Assembly: GCA_902582105.1 (NCBI GenBank)
Contig: CACHQT010000005.1
Location: forward strand, 1-59,230
DNA: 59,230 bases
Direction: 5' to 3'
Source of the DNA: an uncultured Pelagibacteraceae bacterium
Lineage (GTDB): Bacteria; Pseudomonadota; Alphaproteobacteria; Pelagibacterales; Pelagibacteraceae
Below the pieces are notes generated by a model, which was not told the origin of the DNA, searched no databases, and saw nothing but the letters and a program-made list of their open reading frames with translations. Made by a program: the position numbers and the translations under genes. Below are positions 1-8,298 of this stretch, in pieces. Position 1 is the stretch's first letter. The number at the start of each line of letters is the position of its first letter.

Positions 1-111
1 CCTAAAAAGAAAAAAAAGGTAGTTAAAAAGAAGAAAAGAAAAAAAGTAGTTAAGAGAAAAGTTGTAAAGAAGAAGAAAAAAGCTAGAAAGAAAAGAGTTA
101 ATAAGAAATAA
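1..111 (+). CDS. C-terminal tail of a Lys-rich, histone H1-like basic protein (5' end outside window)
   Basis: Reading from base 1 gives 36 codons and a TAA stop at 109-111. About two thirds of the residues are Lys and most of the rest are Arg or Val, in a loose repeat of KKVV/KRK blocks ending VNKK. Such tails occur in bacterial histone H1-like and AlgP-like DNA-binding proteins, where they contact DNA non-specifically. The N-terminal part is not in the window, so a basic tail on another protein (for example a ribosomal protein or translation factor) cannot be excluded. A-rich codons also raise the possibility of slippage during replication, so its length may vary between strains. Confidence 0.6.
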   Translation, partial: PKKKKKVVKKKKRKKVVKRKVVKKKKKARKKRVNKK

Positions 112-117
112 CCTTTA

Positions 118-135
118 AAAACTTAATCAAGTTTT
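118..135 (+). terminator. Weak AT-rich hairpin after the Lys-rich gene
   Basis: AAAACTT (118-124) and AAGTTTT (129-135) form a 7-bp stem with a 4-base loop, six bases after the TAA stop. The right arm supplies the T-run. It is a weak candidate terminator because only two pairs are C:G or G:C. Confidence 0.3.
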
Positions 136-170
136 ATTTACTTTAATTATATTCCGGTTAAATTCATTGT

Positions 171-2228
171 GTGCGTTCAATATTTTTAAAATATAATAAC
201 TATTTAATATTTTTTGTTTTATTAATTTTTTTAATAGCTCTAAAAATTGTTAATCCAAGTTTCATCAAATCAATTTCTTATTTAAGCTTTGATCTATACC
301 AAAAAGTTTTTCCACTAGAAAAACGAGAAACTGATGTAATTATTATAGATATTGACGAAAAAAGTTTAGGAAAGTTTGGTCAATTTCCGTGGAGTAGATC
401 GGTTTTTGCAAAGATTATTGAAAATGTTCATGCCTCAAATCCTAAAGCAATTGGTTTCGATGTATTTTTTAGTGAAAAAGATAAGCAATCTCCAGAGGAG
501 ATAATTAAAGCATACAATTTAATTCCAACAGATATAAGTGATCTTCAAAATCTTAAAGGACATGATGAAATTTTTAGAGAACAATTAGAAAAATCAAAGT
601 CAGTTATTGCAGTTCTTGGTAGCAGTGTTCCTTCACATTCAACTCACGACAGATCTCCAAAAGCAAGATTTCTATCTAAGGGAGGTGACCCAAAAAATTT
701 TACATATGCATATCCATATTCCATTGGTTCACTTGAAAAATTGGAAAAAAGTGCAAAAGGTTTAGGTTCAATTTCTTTTCTAGACCAAACCGATGGTATA
801 ATTAGATCTTTACCATTAGTTGTTCGTTTACAAAATAAATTGTATCCAACCATGGGACTTGAAATGGTTCGTATAGGTTCAAATCAAAAAAATCTCTATT
901 TAGAAATGAATGAGATCGGTATTGATAGAATAAGTTCTAGACCGCATAAAATTCACTCAGACCCAAATGGAATTATTTGGATTAGATATAAAAACTCATT
1001 AAAGAGTCAGTATATTTCAGCAAGTTCAGTTTTTGATGGAAAATTTGATGAAGCAAGATTTAAAGATAAATATGTTTTGATCGGCGCTTCCGCACAGGGT
1101 TTATTCGATTTAGTTAAAAATCCTTTAGGAGTTACAATCCCAGGAGTTGAAGTTCATGCAAATGTAATAGAAAATATTTTAGATCAGTCTTATCTTATTC
1201 GTAATCCCAACACATATATATTTGAACTTTTATTTTCAATTCTTGTAGCATTTATAACTTTTTTTCTATCTCAAAAAATGAAACCAAAATATAGCTTATC
1301 AATATTTTTTGGTAGCGTAGTTACAGTTGTCATAATTGGTTTTAGTGTTTTTTTACTAAGGTCAGAGCTTATAGATATTAGTTATCCTATATTTATGCTT
1401 ACATTAACTTTCTTAACTGGACTTTATTTTAGATTTGTTGAAGAAAATAAAATAGCACTTTCAAATCTACAAAAAGAAGCAAAATTATTAAAAGAAAGAG
1501 AACTGGCAGCAGGGGTTCAAAAAAGTTTATTTCCTGACATTTCGAAATTTGAAAATTTTATATATGCTAAAAATGTCCCTGCAAGAGACGTATCTGGAGA
1601 CTATTTTGATGTAGTAAGATCTACTCCCGAAGAATATTTTTTTACCTTAGCTGACGTTTCGGGAAAAGGTGTTAAAGCAGGAATGTATATGGCTAAAGCT
1701 TCTTCAATTTTTAGAACACTTACCAATCTAAAATTCCCAATTGAAAAGGTTGTATTTGGTGTAAACAATGAACTTGTAGAAGCTAAATTTAAAGGAATGT
1801 TTGTAACGGCCGTTTTTGGCAAATTAAATATAAAAACTGGAGAATTAATATTTATTAATGCAGGTCACGAAAGCATTCTAACATTCGATCAAGATAAAAA
1901 TTATGAATATATAAAATCAGAAATGCCTCCAATTGGAATTGTAAAATATTTTACTGAGTCAATGATAAAATCAAGCTCAATAAATATTAAAGATAAAACA
2001 TTTATAGTTTATACTGATGGCGTAACCGAGGGATACTTGAAAGATGGTAAAGAATTAGGTGCTGAGGGAGTTCAAAAAATTATAAATAATATTTCTGAAA
2101 TCACTCCCAAAACTATTGTAGAATCTATTGAAAAAGAACTCAATTGGGGAGCTGAAAAATTAAGAGATGATATTACCTGTATGGCAATTAATATTAAAAA
2201 TACTGAATTAATTAAAAAAATAAAATAA
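171..2228 (+). CDS. CHASE2 sensor domain / SpoIIE-type PP2C serine phosphatase
   Basis: This 685-residue membrane protein has an N-terminal transmembrane helix (about 10-28), an extracytoplasmic CHASE2 sensor domain (about 30-340; GFDVFFSE and YVLIGASAQGLFD are typical blocks), three closely spaced membrane helices (about 350-425), a short charged linker helix and a cytoplasmic PP2C/SpoIIE phosphatase domain. Phosphatase motifs are visible: SGDYFDV, LADVSGKG, INAGH, YTDGVTEG and DDITCM, which supply the acidic metal ligands. The family dephosphorylates serine on anti-anti-sigma (STAS) partners in response to an external signal. No STAS protein or anti-sigma kinase lies nearby, so its partner is unknown. 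It starts with GTG at 171; no clear ribosome-binding site is visible. Confidence 0.88.
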   Translation: MRSIFLKYNNYLIFFVLLIFLIALKIVNPSFIKSISYLSFDLYQKVFPLEKRETDVIIIDIDEKSLGKFGQFPWSRSVFAKIIENVHASNPKAIGFDVFFSEKDKQSPEEIIKAYNLIPTDISDLQNLKGHDEIFREQLEKSKSVIAVLGSSVPSHSTHDRSPKARFLSKGGDPKNFTYAYPYSIGSLEKLEKSAKGLGSISFLDQTDGIIRSLPLVVRLQNKLYPTMGLEMVRIGSNQKNLYLEMNEIGIDRISSRPHKIHSDPNGIIWIRYKNSLKSQYISASSVFDGKFDEARFKDKYVLIGASAQGLFDLVKNPLGVTIPGVEVHANVIENILDQSYLIRNPNTYIFELLFSILVAFITFFLSQKMKPKYSLSIFFGSVVTVVIIGFSVFLLRSELIDISYPIFMLTLTFLTGLYFRFVEENKIALSNLQKEAKLLKERELAAGVQKSLFPDISKFENFIYAKNVPARDVSGDYFDVVRSTPEEYFFTLADVSGKGVKAGMYMAKASSIFRTLTNLKFPIEKVVFGVNNELVEAKFKGMFVTAVFGKLNIKTGELIFINAGHESILTFDQDKNYEYIKSEMPPIGIVKYFTESMIKSSSINIKDKTFIVYTDGVTEGYLKDGKELGAEGVQKIINNISEITPKTIVESIEKELNWGAEKLRDDITCMAINIKNTELIKKIK

Positions 2229-2281
2229 ATTAACCTAATAATACTACTTGCAAAAAAGTATAAATTTTTTTATTGTTTCTA

Positions 2282-3163
2282 GTGAAAAAATTTTTACTCA
2301 TATTTTTTATATCCTTAATGAATTGGAGCTTTAATGTTCTTGCTGTTGAACAAATCGTAATAGATAATTTATCAGGAAAAATTTCAGAGAAAGTTGCAGG
2401 ATGGATCCCTGGAGAAGGTCATACCGAAGCGTCAATTGAGCTGAGAGATGAGGGAAATCCAGATTTTGAAATTTTAGCTGTTAGAGATATTTTAGCGCAA
2501 ACTAACTCAAATTATTTTACTCAATTTAGTCTTCATAATGGAGAAGTAGATAGCAACAATAGATTAATTGGAAATATTGGATTGGGTTATAGATTTTTAA
2601 CTGATGATAAATCAACAATGTTAGGAGTTAATTCATTTTTAGATGCTGATTTTGGCGAAGGTCACAGAAGAGGAAGTATTGGTCTTGAAGCAAAAAAATC
2701 AATTTTGGATTTTACATTTAATGAGTATTTTAAAATATCAAATCAAAAATTTCCTGACAGTGTAAAAGAACAAGTATTAAGTGGAAGAGAGTACAATCTT
2801 AGCTCACAAGTTCCACATATGCCATGGGCAACTATTAATTTGCAGGGATATTATTGGGAAAATGAACTTGCGACAAGAGATACAAAAGGAAATGTATATT
2901 CATTGGAAATGATGCTGAGCCCTTCTTTACAATTAGATTATAATTATGATGAGTCAAGTAATGATAGTATAGACGATGAACAGTGGGTTAAGCTTTCATT
3001 TTTATATCCACCAAAAGAAACGAAACCAACATTGGCTGACGGATTTATCTCCGAAGAACAATTTGTAAAAGAAAATATGGAAGAAAAGTTAAAAGAAAAA
3101 GTAAGAAGAAACAATGATCTTGTAGTTGAGGTACAAGGCTCAGTAATAATAACGAGTAAATAA
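2282..3163 (+). CDS. Inverse autotransporter (intimin/invasin-type) beta-barrel protein without passenger
   Basis: The 293-residue product begins with a signal peptide (MKKFLLIFFISLMNWSFNVLA by family habit) if GTG 2282 is used; a TTG at 2273 in the same frame would add three residues and is less natural. The body matches the intimin/invasin inverse-autotransporter beta domain (IAT_beta): the blocks LGYRFLTDD, MLGVNSFLDADF and GHRRGSIGLEA are diagnostic. It is expected to be an outer-membrane barrel. The C-terminus ends with RRNNDLVVEVQG and a few residues more; in intimins the equivalent linker is where the passenger Ig domains begin, but here the protein stops. The next gene starts two bases later, so the two are almost certainly co-translated. 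Confidence 0.8.
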   Translation: MKKFLLIFFISLMNWSFNVLAVEQIVIDNLSGKISEKVAGWIPGEGHTEASIELRDEGNPDFEILAVRDILAQTNSNYFTQFSLHNGEVDSNNRLIGNIGLGYRFLTDDKSTMLGVNSFLDADFGEGHRRGSIGLEAKKSILDFTFNEYFKISNQKFPDSVKEQVLSGREYNLSSQVPHMPWATINLQGYYWENELATRDTKGNVYSLEMMLSPSLQLDYNYDESSNDSIDDEQWVKLSFLYPPKETKPTLADGFISEEQFVKENMEEKLKEKVRRNNDLVVEVQGSVIITSK

Positions 3164-3165
3164 TT

Positions 3166-3885
3166 ATGAAAAAAATATTTTTATTAATCATATTCTTTTT
3201 CTTTTGGAATACTTCTTTACAAGCAGTTCAATTCACGGGTAAAGCAACTGAATATGGAATTACAATGACATATGCTGAGTTATGCGAGACAGGAAGCACA
3301 GTTTCAAATTGCGTAAATCCTGTTGTACTTGGATCAGGAGATTCAGGAACAATTGATATTGCAAATACTACCGCTGGAGCAGCTGCAGCTTCATACGGAG
3401 ACCTAGGTACAGTAAAATTTGGAACAGTATACACTCACATGCAAGTTACATTGAAAAGACAAATTACTATTGCTGGTACAGTAAGTGATGGCTCTAACAC
3501 ATGCAGAACAACAAGTAATAACGGAAACATTGCAAAAAATGTAGCAGGTGAAGTGTCAGGAGCTATTAATACAATAACTTTATATATGGCAATGGTCGGA
3601 AGCGATATGGGAAATGAAATTAATAGTGTTAGCGCTGGGGACGGAACAGGAACCTCACAGAGTGCAGGGGTTGTTAATGCTACAGATGAATATTTAGAGT
3701 GGAGAGGAGCTTTATCATCTTCATTTACAGCAACACCAGGAGTAATGCCAACAATGAAAGTTGCATTTGGAACTGCTAATGCATTGGGCTATATAGGAAC
3801 AAGTGGAGCATGCAAAACTGGAACTGCTGCTGCTGACCAGGGTTTATATGGTTCTGCACCCGATGTAACAATTACTATTGAATAA
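3166..3885 (+). CDS. Secreted Ala/Gly/Thr/Ser-rich protein, possible separate passenger of the barrel
   Basis: A 239-residue protein of unknown function with a clear signal peptide (about 1-20, cleavage after SLQA). The mature part is rich in small and beta-forming residues (Ala, Gly, Thr, Ser, Val), poor in Lys compared with the rest of the window, and has Cys at about 40, 49, 110 and 218 that could form disulfides. Its composition makes it less AT-rich than its neighbours. It follows the inverse-autotransporter barrel gene with a two-base gap and ends one base before the convergent glutaredoxin gene. I infer an exported, perhaps surface-displayed, beta-rich protein working with the barrel; I recognise no named family. 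Confidence 0.55.
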   Translation: MKKIFLLIIFFFFWNTSLQAVQFTGKATEYGITMTYAELCETGSTVSNCVNPVVLGSGDSGTIDIANTTAGAAAASYGDLGTVKFGTVYTHMQVTLKRQITIAGTVSDGSNTCRTTSNNGNIAKNVAGEVSGAINTITLYMAMVGSDMGNEINSVSAGDGTGTSQSAGVVNATDEYLEWRGALSSSFTATPGVMPTMKVAFGTANALGYIGTSGACKTGTAAADQGLYGSAPDVTITIE

Positions 3886-3886
3886 T

Positions 3887-4141
3887 TTATTTTAACAGAC
3901 CTTCTAATTTTTCTTCTTTTTCTAGAGCCCTTAATTCTTGATAGCCCCCTACATGATGATCATCAAAAAATATTTGAGGTATAGTTCTTCTTCCATTTGA
4001 TTTTTTTATCATTTCATCCATAAGACCAGCTTTTGATGAAATATCTATTTCTTGATATTCTATATTATTTCTAGAAAATAATCTTTTTGCAGCATCACAA
4101 AAATTGCACAACGGACCCGTGTACATAATTATTTTTTTCAT
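3887..4141 (-). CDS. grxC: Glutaredoxin (Grx3-type) with CNFC active site
   Basis: At 84 residues it has the length of a bacterial glutaredoxin 3. The dithiol active site is CNFC (residues 12-15) instead of the usual CPYC; the cis-proline loop TIPQIF and the GGYQEL glutathione-binding turn are present. It should reduce protein disulfides and glutathione mixed disulfides in the cytoplasm, and may serve ribonucleotide reductase. Loss of the active-site Pro (C-N instead of C-P) would be expected to shift the redox potential. The gene stands alone, convergent with the secreted-protein gene. Confidence 0.9.
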   Translation of the reverse strand: MKKIIMYTGPLCNFCDAAKRLFSRNNIEYQEIDISSKAGLMDEMIKKSNGRRTIPQIFFDDHHVGGYQELRALEKEEKLEGLLK

Positions 4142-4186
4142 ATTTTATATATAACCATTTTTTCACTTTTTTCCACCAATGACAAT

Positions 4187-4297
4187 ATGACCCAAATTGA
4201 TCATATAGATTTTTCAAAATTCAAGGATTTTCAAAAAAAATTTCAATGGAAAAAAATTGAGGCTCTGATATTATGGTATTTAGATAGTCCTATCTAA
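4187..4297 (+). CDS. Candidate 36-aa leader ORF upstream of the LysE-type exporter
   Basis: ATG 4187 opens a 36-codon frame ending TAA at 4295-4297, in the 196-base gap before the exporter gene. The peptide starts MTQIDHIDFSKFKDF and ends LWYLDSPI. It is not in frame with the exporter. I cannot see a strong ribosome-binding site, so coding is uncertain. What makes it worth recording is that its last codons overlap a dyad (4281-4296) that can pair alternatively with sequence next to the exporter start codon, as in leader-peptide attenuation. Confidence 0.35.
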   Translation: MTQIDHIDFSKFKDFQKKFQWKKIEALILWYLDSPI

Positions 4298-4330
4298 CCA
4301 TCTTTAGCTCCCGGTTTTTTTAGGACTATC
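4281..4330 (+). promoter_or_regulatory. Two mutually exclusive hairpins in the exporter leader
   Basis: TAGATAG (4281-4287) and CTATCTA (4290-4296) form a perfect 7-bp dyad. The overlapping string GATAGTCCTA (4283-4292) is exactly complementary to TAGGACTATC (4321-4330), a 10-bp stem enclosing a 28-base loop. Both cannot form at once. The downstream arm contains AGGA (4322-4325), the only ribosome-binding-like string before the exporter ATG at 4338, so the long stem would hide it. The pairing is seen directly; the regulatory role is inference. Confidence 0.45.
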
Positions 4331-4337
4331 CCCAAAA

Positions 4338-4952
4338 ATGCTCCCCCTAGACTATTTACTTTTTTTACAAATAATTTTATTTTTGTTCATTACACCGGGC
4401 ACCCCAAGAATAGTGATTATTTCATACTCAATGAATTATGGTTTCAAAAGTTGTATTTGGACAGCTTTAGGAGATGTAACTGCAAATTTAGTTCAAGGTA
4501 CCTTAGTAATTTTTGTAATCGGATCTTTTTTTTTAGATAATCCTAATTTTTTAAATACATTTAAGTGGATAGGAATATTTTATTTAGCTTATTTAGCTTA
4601 TGATATTTATAATAGCACACCCAAAAACATTAACTCTTCAGTAAAAAATGAAAAAAATATAATTTCTTTCTTTAAAGATGGTTTTCTGGTTGCAGGAACA
4701 AGTCCAAAGGCATGGATGTTTTTTCCATTAATATTTCCTCAGTTTATTGACTTTAATACAAACTATATCGCACAATTTTTAATATTAATTACAACTTATA
4801 TTGTATTAGATTTTTTATCTTTAATTGGTTACGCTATGCTTGCCAATAAATTAATAATTTGGATTAAAGCAAATCCAAGAGTAATAAACACAATTTCAGC
4901 GTGTGTATTAATAATAATCGCAATAATAATTGCAATTACACAACAATATTAG
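4338..4952 (+). CDS. LysE/RhtB-family amino-acid exporter
   Basis: The 204-residue protein has the size and hydrophobic pattern of LysE/RhtB translocators: about six membrane helices, the N-terminal signature ITPGTPRIVIIS (family consensus has PGP near residue 20), a GDVTANLVQG helix and the second conserved block FLVAGTSPKAWMFFPLIFPQF. The family exports amino acids such as lysine, threonine or homoserine. The substrate cannot be read from sequence. The start at 4338 is chosen because it places the PG motif at the usual distance; it lies directly behind the candidate regulatory hairpin. The P5C-reductase-like gene follows after about 50 bases. Confidence 0.82.
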   Translation: MLPLDYLLFLQIILFLFITPGTPRIVIISYSMNYGFKSCIWTALGDVTANLVQGTLVIFVIGSFFLDNPNFLNTFKWIGIFYLAYLAYDIYNSTPKNINSSVKNEKNIISFFKDGFLVAGTSPKAWMFFPLIFPQFIDFNTNYIAQFLILITTYIVLDFLSLIGYAMLANKLIIWIKANPRVINTISACVLIIIAIIIAITQQY

Positions 4953-5004
4953 TTTTTGATGAGTCTCTTAACCAAATTTAGTGATAATAATTAAGAAATT
5001 TATT

Positions 5005-5775
5005 ATGAAAATTGGATTTATTGGAACCGGACAAATTACCAAAGCAGTAGTAACTGGAATACTTGGCGCGAAATTAAAAGTAAATAAAATTTATTTGTCT
5101 GAACGAAATAAAAAAATATCTAAAGATTTAAAATCTAAAAGTAAAAAAATTACTATAATTAAAAATAATCAAGAAATAATAAATAAATCTAATTGGATTT
5201 TTTTAGCAGTTACACCAAAGGTTGGTGAAAAAATTTTGCATAAATATCATTTTAAATCTAATCAAACAATAATCAGCTTCATTTCAACAATTAAAATGAA
5301 ACAACTTAAAAAAATTGTTAAAGTTAAAGCTAGCATAGTAAGAGCTATACCTTTACCACCAATTTCATTAAGAAAAGGGCCAGTTCCAATATTTCCACCA
5401 AATAAGAAAGTTAAAAATTTTTTCAATCAACTTGGTACAACAGTTGAAATTAAAAAGGAAAACTCTTCATTAAATTTTTGGTCGACATCTGGAATGATGG
5501 CACCATTTTATGAAATGTTAAATCATATGTCTAACTGGCTTGTTAAACGAGGAATTAAAAGGGATGATGCTCAAAAATATATAACATCACTATTTTTTGC
5601 ATTATCAGAAGATTCAGTTGTTAAATCAAAAAAAGGTCTAAAGCATTTGGTTAAAGAGTCACAAACGCCTGGAGGTTTAAATGAACATGGGGTTAAAGAA
5701 TTTAAGAAAGCCGGATTTTATAGATCTATTGATAAAACATTAAACAGTATTCTTAAAAGATTAAACAAAGTATAA
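5005..5775 (+). CDS. Pyrroline-5-carboxylate-reductase-like NAD(P)-binding protein
   Basis: From ATG 5005 the product has 256 residues and opens directly with the Rossmann motif MKIGFIGTGQITKAV; the GTG at 4981 would add eight residues and is unlikely. The order is an N-terminal NADP-binding domain (about 1-150, with FLAVTPK and the RAIPLPP block) and a C-terminal helical dimerisation domain with TPGGLNEHG, which resembles the SPGGTT...G loop of P5C reductase. P5C reductase makes proline; the divergence of the loop (TPGGLNEHG instead of SPGGTT) suggests a side branch that may act on another imine or be a pseudo-enzyme. It sits six bases upstream of livG, probably in the same transcript. Confidence 0.7.
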   Translation: MKIGFIGTGQITKAVVTGILGAKLKVNKIYLSERNKKISKDLKSKSKKITIIKNNQEIINKSNWIFLAVTPKVGEKILHKYHFKSNQTIISFISTIKMKQLKKIVKVKASIVRAIPLPPISLRKGPVPIFPPNKKVKNFFNQLGTTVEIKKENSSLNFWSTSGMMAPFYEMLNHMSNWLVKRGIKRDDAQKYITSLFFALSEDSVVKSKKGLKHLVKESQTPGGLNEHGVKEFKKAGFYRSIDKTLNSILKRLNKV

Positions 5776-5781
5776 TTTTCA

Positions 5782-6579
5782 ATGCAGTCAGACTCAAATA
5801 TTCTGCAAATAGATAATCTTTCCAAATATTTTGGAGGTCTTGCAGCTGTAGCGGACTGTTCTCTAAAAATTAAAAAAGGAACTATCACTGGCATAATAGG
5901 CCCAAATGGGTCTGGCAAAACAACATTATTTAATTTAATTGCAGGAAACTTAAAGCCAAACAAAGGAAAAGTTTTATTTGATAATGAAGATATAACCTCT
6001 GTACCTTCATATGAATTATTTTCTAAAGGAATCTTAAGAACATTTCAAATTGCTCATGAATTTACAAATTTGACAGTTTTAGAAAATTTAATGATGGTTC
6101 CAGGAAATCAATCAGGTGAAAATCTCATGACAGCACTTTTAAATCCAAAACTAATAAAAAATGAAGAGGATAAAATTAGAGATAAAGCATATGGGGTAAT
6201 TGATTTTTTAAATCTTAAACATCTTGCAAATGAACTTGCGGGAAATTTATCAGGTGGTCAAAAAAAACTTTTAGAACTTGGAAGAACTATGATGGTTGAT
6301 GCAAAGTTAGTTTTATTAGATGAAGTGGGGGCGGGGGTAAACAGAACTTTGTTAAAGGATCTAGGAACTGCAATCTTAAGATTAAATAAAGAAAAAGGTT
6401 ATACTTTTTGTATGATTGAACATGACATGGATTTTATAAGCAGAATGTGTAATCCAGTGATTGTAATGTCAGAAGGATCTGTATTATTTGAAGGAACTTC
6501 TGAAGAAGTTAAGAAAAATGAAAAAGTTATAGAAAGTTATTTAGGTCGCGCAAATAAAAATGACGGGGTAGATAATTAA
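5782..6579 (+). CDS. livG: Branched-chain amino-acid-type ABC transporter ATPase LivG
   Basis: The 265-residue ATPase has Walker A (GPNGSGKTT, residues about 40-48), the ABC signature LSGGQKKLLELGR, a Walker B ending LVLLDEVGAGVN and the switch His in CMIEHDMDF. The D-loop reads GAGVN and the RTFQIAHEF Q-loop is LivG-like. It powers uptake through LivHM. The stop and the livF start share a base (TAATG), so translation is coupled. The operon reads livG-livF-livH-livM, without a binding protein; the likely partner lies on the opposite strand at 11365-12555. Members of this family also carry amides, urea or aromatic acids, so the substrate is open. Confidence 0.92.
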   Translation: MQSDSNILQIDNLSKYFGGLAAVADCSLKIKKGTITGIIGPNGSGKTTLFNLIAGNLKPNKGKVLFDNEDITSVPSYELFSKGILRTFQIAHEFTNLTVLENLMMVPGNQSGENLMTALLNPKLIKNEEDKIRDKAYGVIDFLNLKHLANELAGNLSGGQKKLLELGRTMMVDAKLVLLDEVGAGVNRTLLKDLGTAILRLNKEKGYTFCMIEHDMDFISRMCNPVIVMSEGSVLFEGTSEEVKKNEKVIESYLGRANKNDGVDN

Positions 6580-7286
6580 TGGCATTTTTCGAAGGAAATA
6601 AAATGACAGCTGGATATGGCAATGGTCCAGATATAATAAGTTCTTGTTCTATAAATGTTAATAGAGGAGAGATCGTTGCCATTTTAGGTCCCAATGGTGC
6701 AGGAAAATCCACTGCAATGAAAGCTATGCTGGGACTGTTAAATTTAAAATCTGGATCAATACTAATAGATGGAAAAAACATCTCTGGTCTTTCTCCTCAA
6801 GACCGAGTTAAACATGGAATATCATTTGTTCCACAAACTAAAAATGTTTTTGCAGGTTTAACAGTTAGAGAAAATTTAGAAATAGGTGCATTTTTAAGAG
6901 ACGATGATTTAAATAAAGTTATTGATGAAATTTATGAACTATTTCCCGTTTTAAAAGAAAAAAAATCTCAAATTGTTGGCGAGTTATCCGGAGGGCAAAG
7001 ACAACAAGTTGCTCTTGGTAGAGCTTTAATGATTAAACCATCTGTTTTAATGTTAGATGAACCTACAGCAGGTGTTTCCCCGATAGTAATGGACGAACTT
7101 TTTCAACATATTATTAAAGTAAAGGAAACTAATGTAGCCATTATAATGGTAGAACAAAATGCAAAACAAGCATTAAGCATATCCAATCGAGGCTATGTAC
7201 TGGTAACTGGACAAAATAAATTTGAAGGATCTGGTAACGAACTACTTAAAGATCCTGAAGTAAGAAGATCATTCTTAGGAGCATAG
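6579..7286 (+). CDS. livF: Branched-chain amino-acid-type ABC transporter ATPase LivF
   Basis: A 235-residue ATPase of typical LivF length: Walker A GPNGAGKST, FVPQTKNVF Q-loop, signature LSGGQRQQVALGRALM, Walker B VLMLDEPTAGV and the IIMVEQN switch region that is characteristic of LivF (Glu-Gln instead of His). It forms the second nucleotide-binding subunit with LivG. Start ATG 6579 overlaps the livG stop by one base and livH begins one base after its stop. Confidence 0.93.
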   Translation: MAFFEGNKMTAGYGNGPDIISSCSINVNRGEIVAILGPNGAGKSTAMKAMLGLLNLKSGSILIDGKNISGLSPQDRVKHGISFVPQTKNVFAGLTVRENLEIGAFLRDDDLNKVIDEIYELFPVLKEKKSQIVGELSGGQRQQVALGRALMIKPSVLMLDEPTAGVSPIVMDELFQHIIKVKETNVAIIMVEQNAKQALSISNRGYVLVTGQNKFEGSGNELLKDPEVRRSFLGA

Positions 7287-7287
7287 T

Positions 7288-8298
7288 ATGGATTTCTTAA
7301 ACGCATTAATTTTGTTATTAAATTATACGATCATCCCTGCATTAACTTATGGTTCACAATTAGCTCTGGGAGCTATTTTTGTTACATTAATTTATGGAGT
7401 TTTAAGATTTGCAAACTTTGCCACTGGAGACATGATGTCTTTTGGAACAATGTTTGCAGTATTGTTTACTTATTATTTTCAATCTCTAGGAATAAGTTTA
7501 GGAGTATTACCAACGGCATTACTCACAATTCCTTTTGCAATTGTAATGATGATTTTATACATGCTAACAATAGATAAATTTGTTTTCAGTTATTACAGAA
7601 TTAAAAAAAGCCCACCTGTTCAGCTAGCTATGGTTAGTGTAGGTGTAATGTTTGTAACACAGGCAATTATAAGAATAATCATAGGACCATTTGATAGAAG
7701 GTTTCTTGATGGTGAGAAATTTATTTTAAAAGCTATAGAATTTAAGGAAATGACAGGATTAAATGAAGGATTGACGATAAAATCTACTCAATTAATTACA
7801 ATAATTGTAACGTTAATTGTAGTTTCTGTAATGTTTTGGTTTTTAAACAAAACTAAAACAGGCACAAGTATGCGAGCTTATTCTGATAATGAAGATCTAG
7901 CTTTATTATCGGGCATAGATCCTAAAAAGGTTGTAATGTTAACTTGGATTATAGCTGGAGTTTTAGCTACAGTTGGTGGCGTCTTGTATGGACTGGATAA
8001 AAGCTACAAGCCTTTTGTATATTTTAACAACATGCTTCCTATATTTGCTGCCGCTATTGTTGGAGGAATTGGAAATCCGTTTGGTGCATTCCTAGGTGGT
8101 TATGTAGTAGCTTTTGGAGAAATATTTATAACTTACGCTTATAAAAAATTTTTCACATATATACTTCCAGAACATTTAGAGCCAGATTCTCTTATGCAAT
8201 TGTTATCTACAGATTATAAGTTTGCAGTTTCATTTTCTATTTTAGTAGTTGTTTTACTTTTTAGACCTTCGGGCATTTTTAAAGGAAAAATTTTATGA
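7288..8298 (+). CDS. livH: Branched-chain amino-acid-type ABC transporter permease LivH
   Basis: The 336-residue inner-membrane protein has about eight hydrophobic segments and the LivH blocks YGVLRFANFATGDMM near the N-terminus and FAAAIVGGIGNPFGAFLGG in the C-terminal half, the latter being the cytoplasmic loop that contacts the ATPases. It is slightly longer than E. coli LivH because of a loop with several charged residues around 120-170. Its stop overlaps the livM start (ATGA, 8295-8298). Confidence 0.92.
   Translation: MDFLNALILLLNYTIIPALTYGSQLALGAIFVTLIYGVLRFANFATGDMMSFGTMFAVLFTYYFQSLGISLGVLPTALLTIPFAIVMMILYMLTIDKFVFSYYRIKKSPPVQLAMVSVGVMFVTQAIIRIIIGPFDRRFLDGEKFILKAIEFKEMTGLNEGLTIKSTQLITIIVTLIVVSVMFWFLNKTKTGTSMRAYSDNEDLALLSGIDPKKVVMLTWIIAGVLATVGGVLYGLDKSYKPFVYFNNMLPIFAAAIVGGIGNPFGAFLGGYVVAFGEIFITYAYKKFFTYILPEHLEPDSLMQLLSTDYKFAVSFSILVVVLLFRPSGIFKGKIL

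Noticed and set aside
1601-1822. Minus-strand open frame inside the CHASE2/PP2C gene
   Set aside because: It lies opposite the strongly supported phosphatase motifs and has no family features of its own.
4981-5004. GTG start giving an eight-residue extension to the P5C-reductase-like protein
   Set aside because: The family starts directly at the Rossmann motif, which follows ATG 5005.
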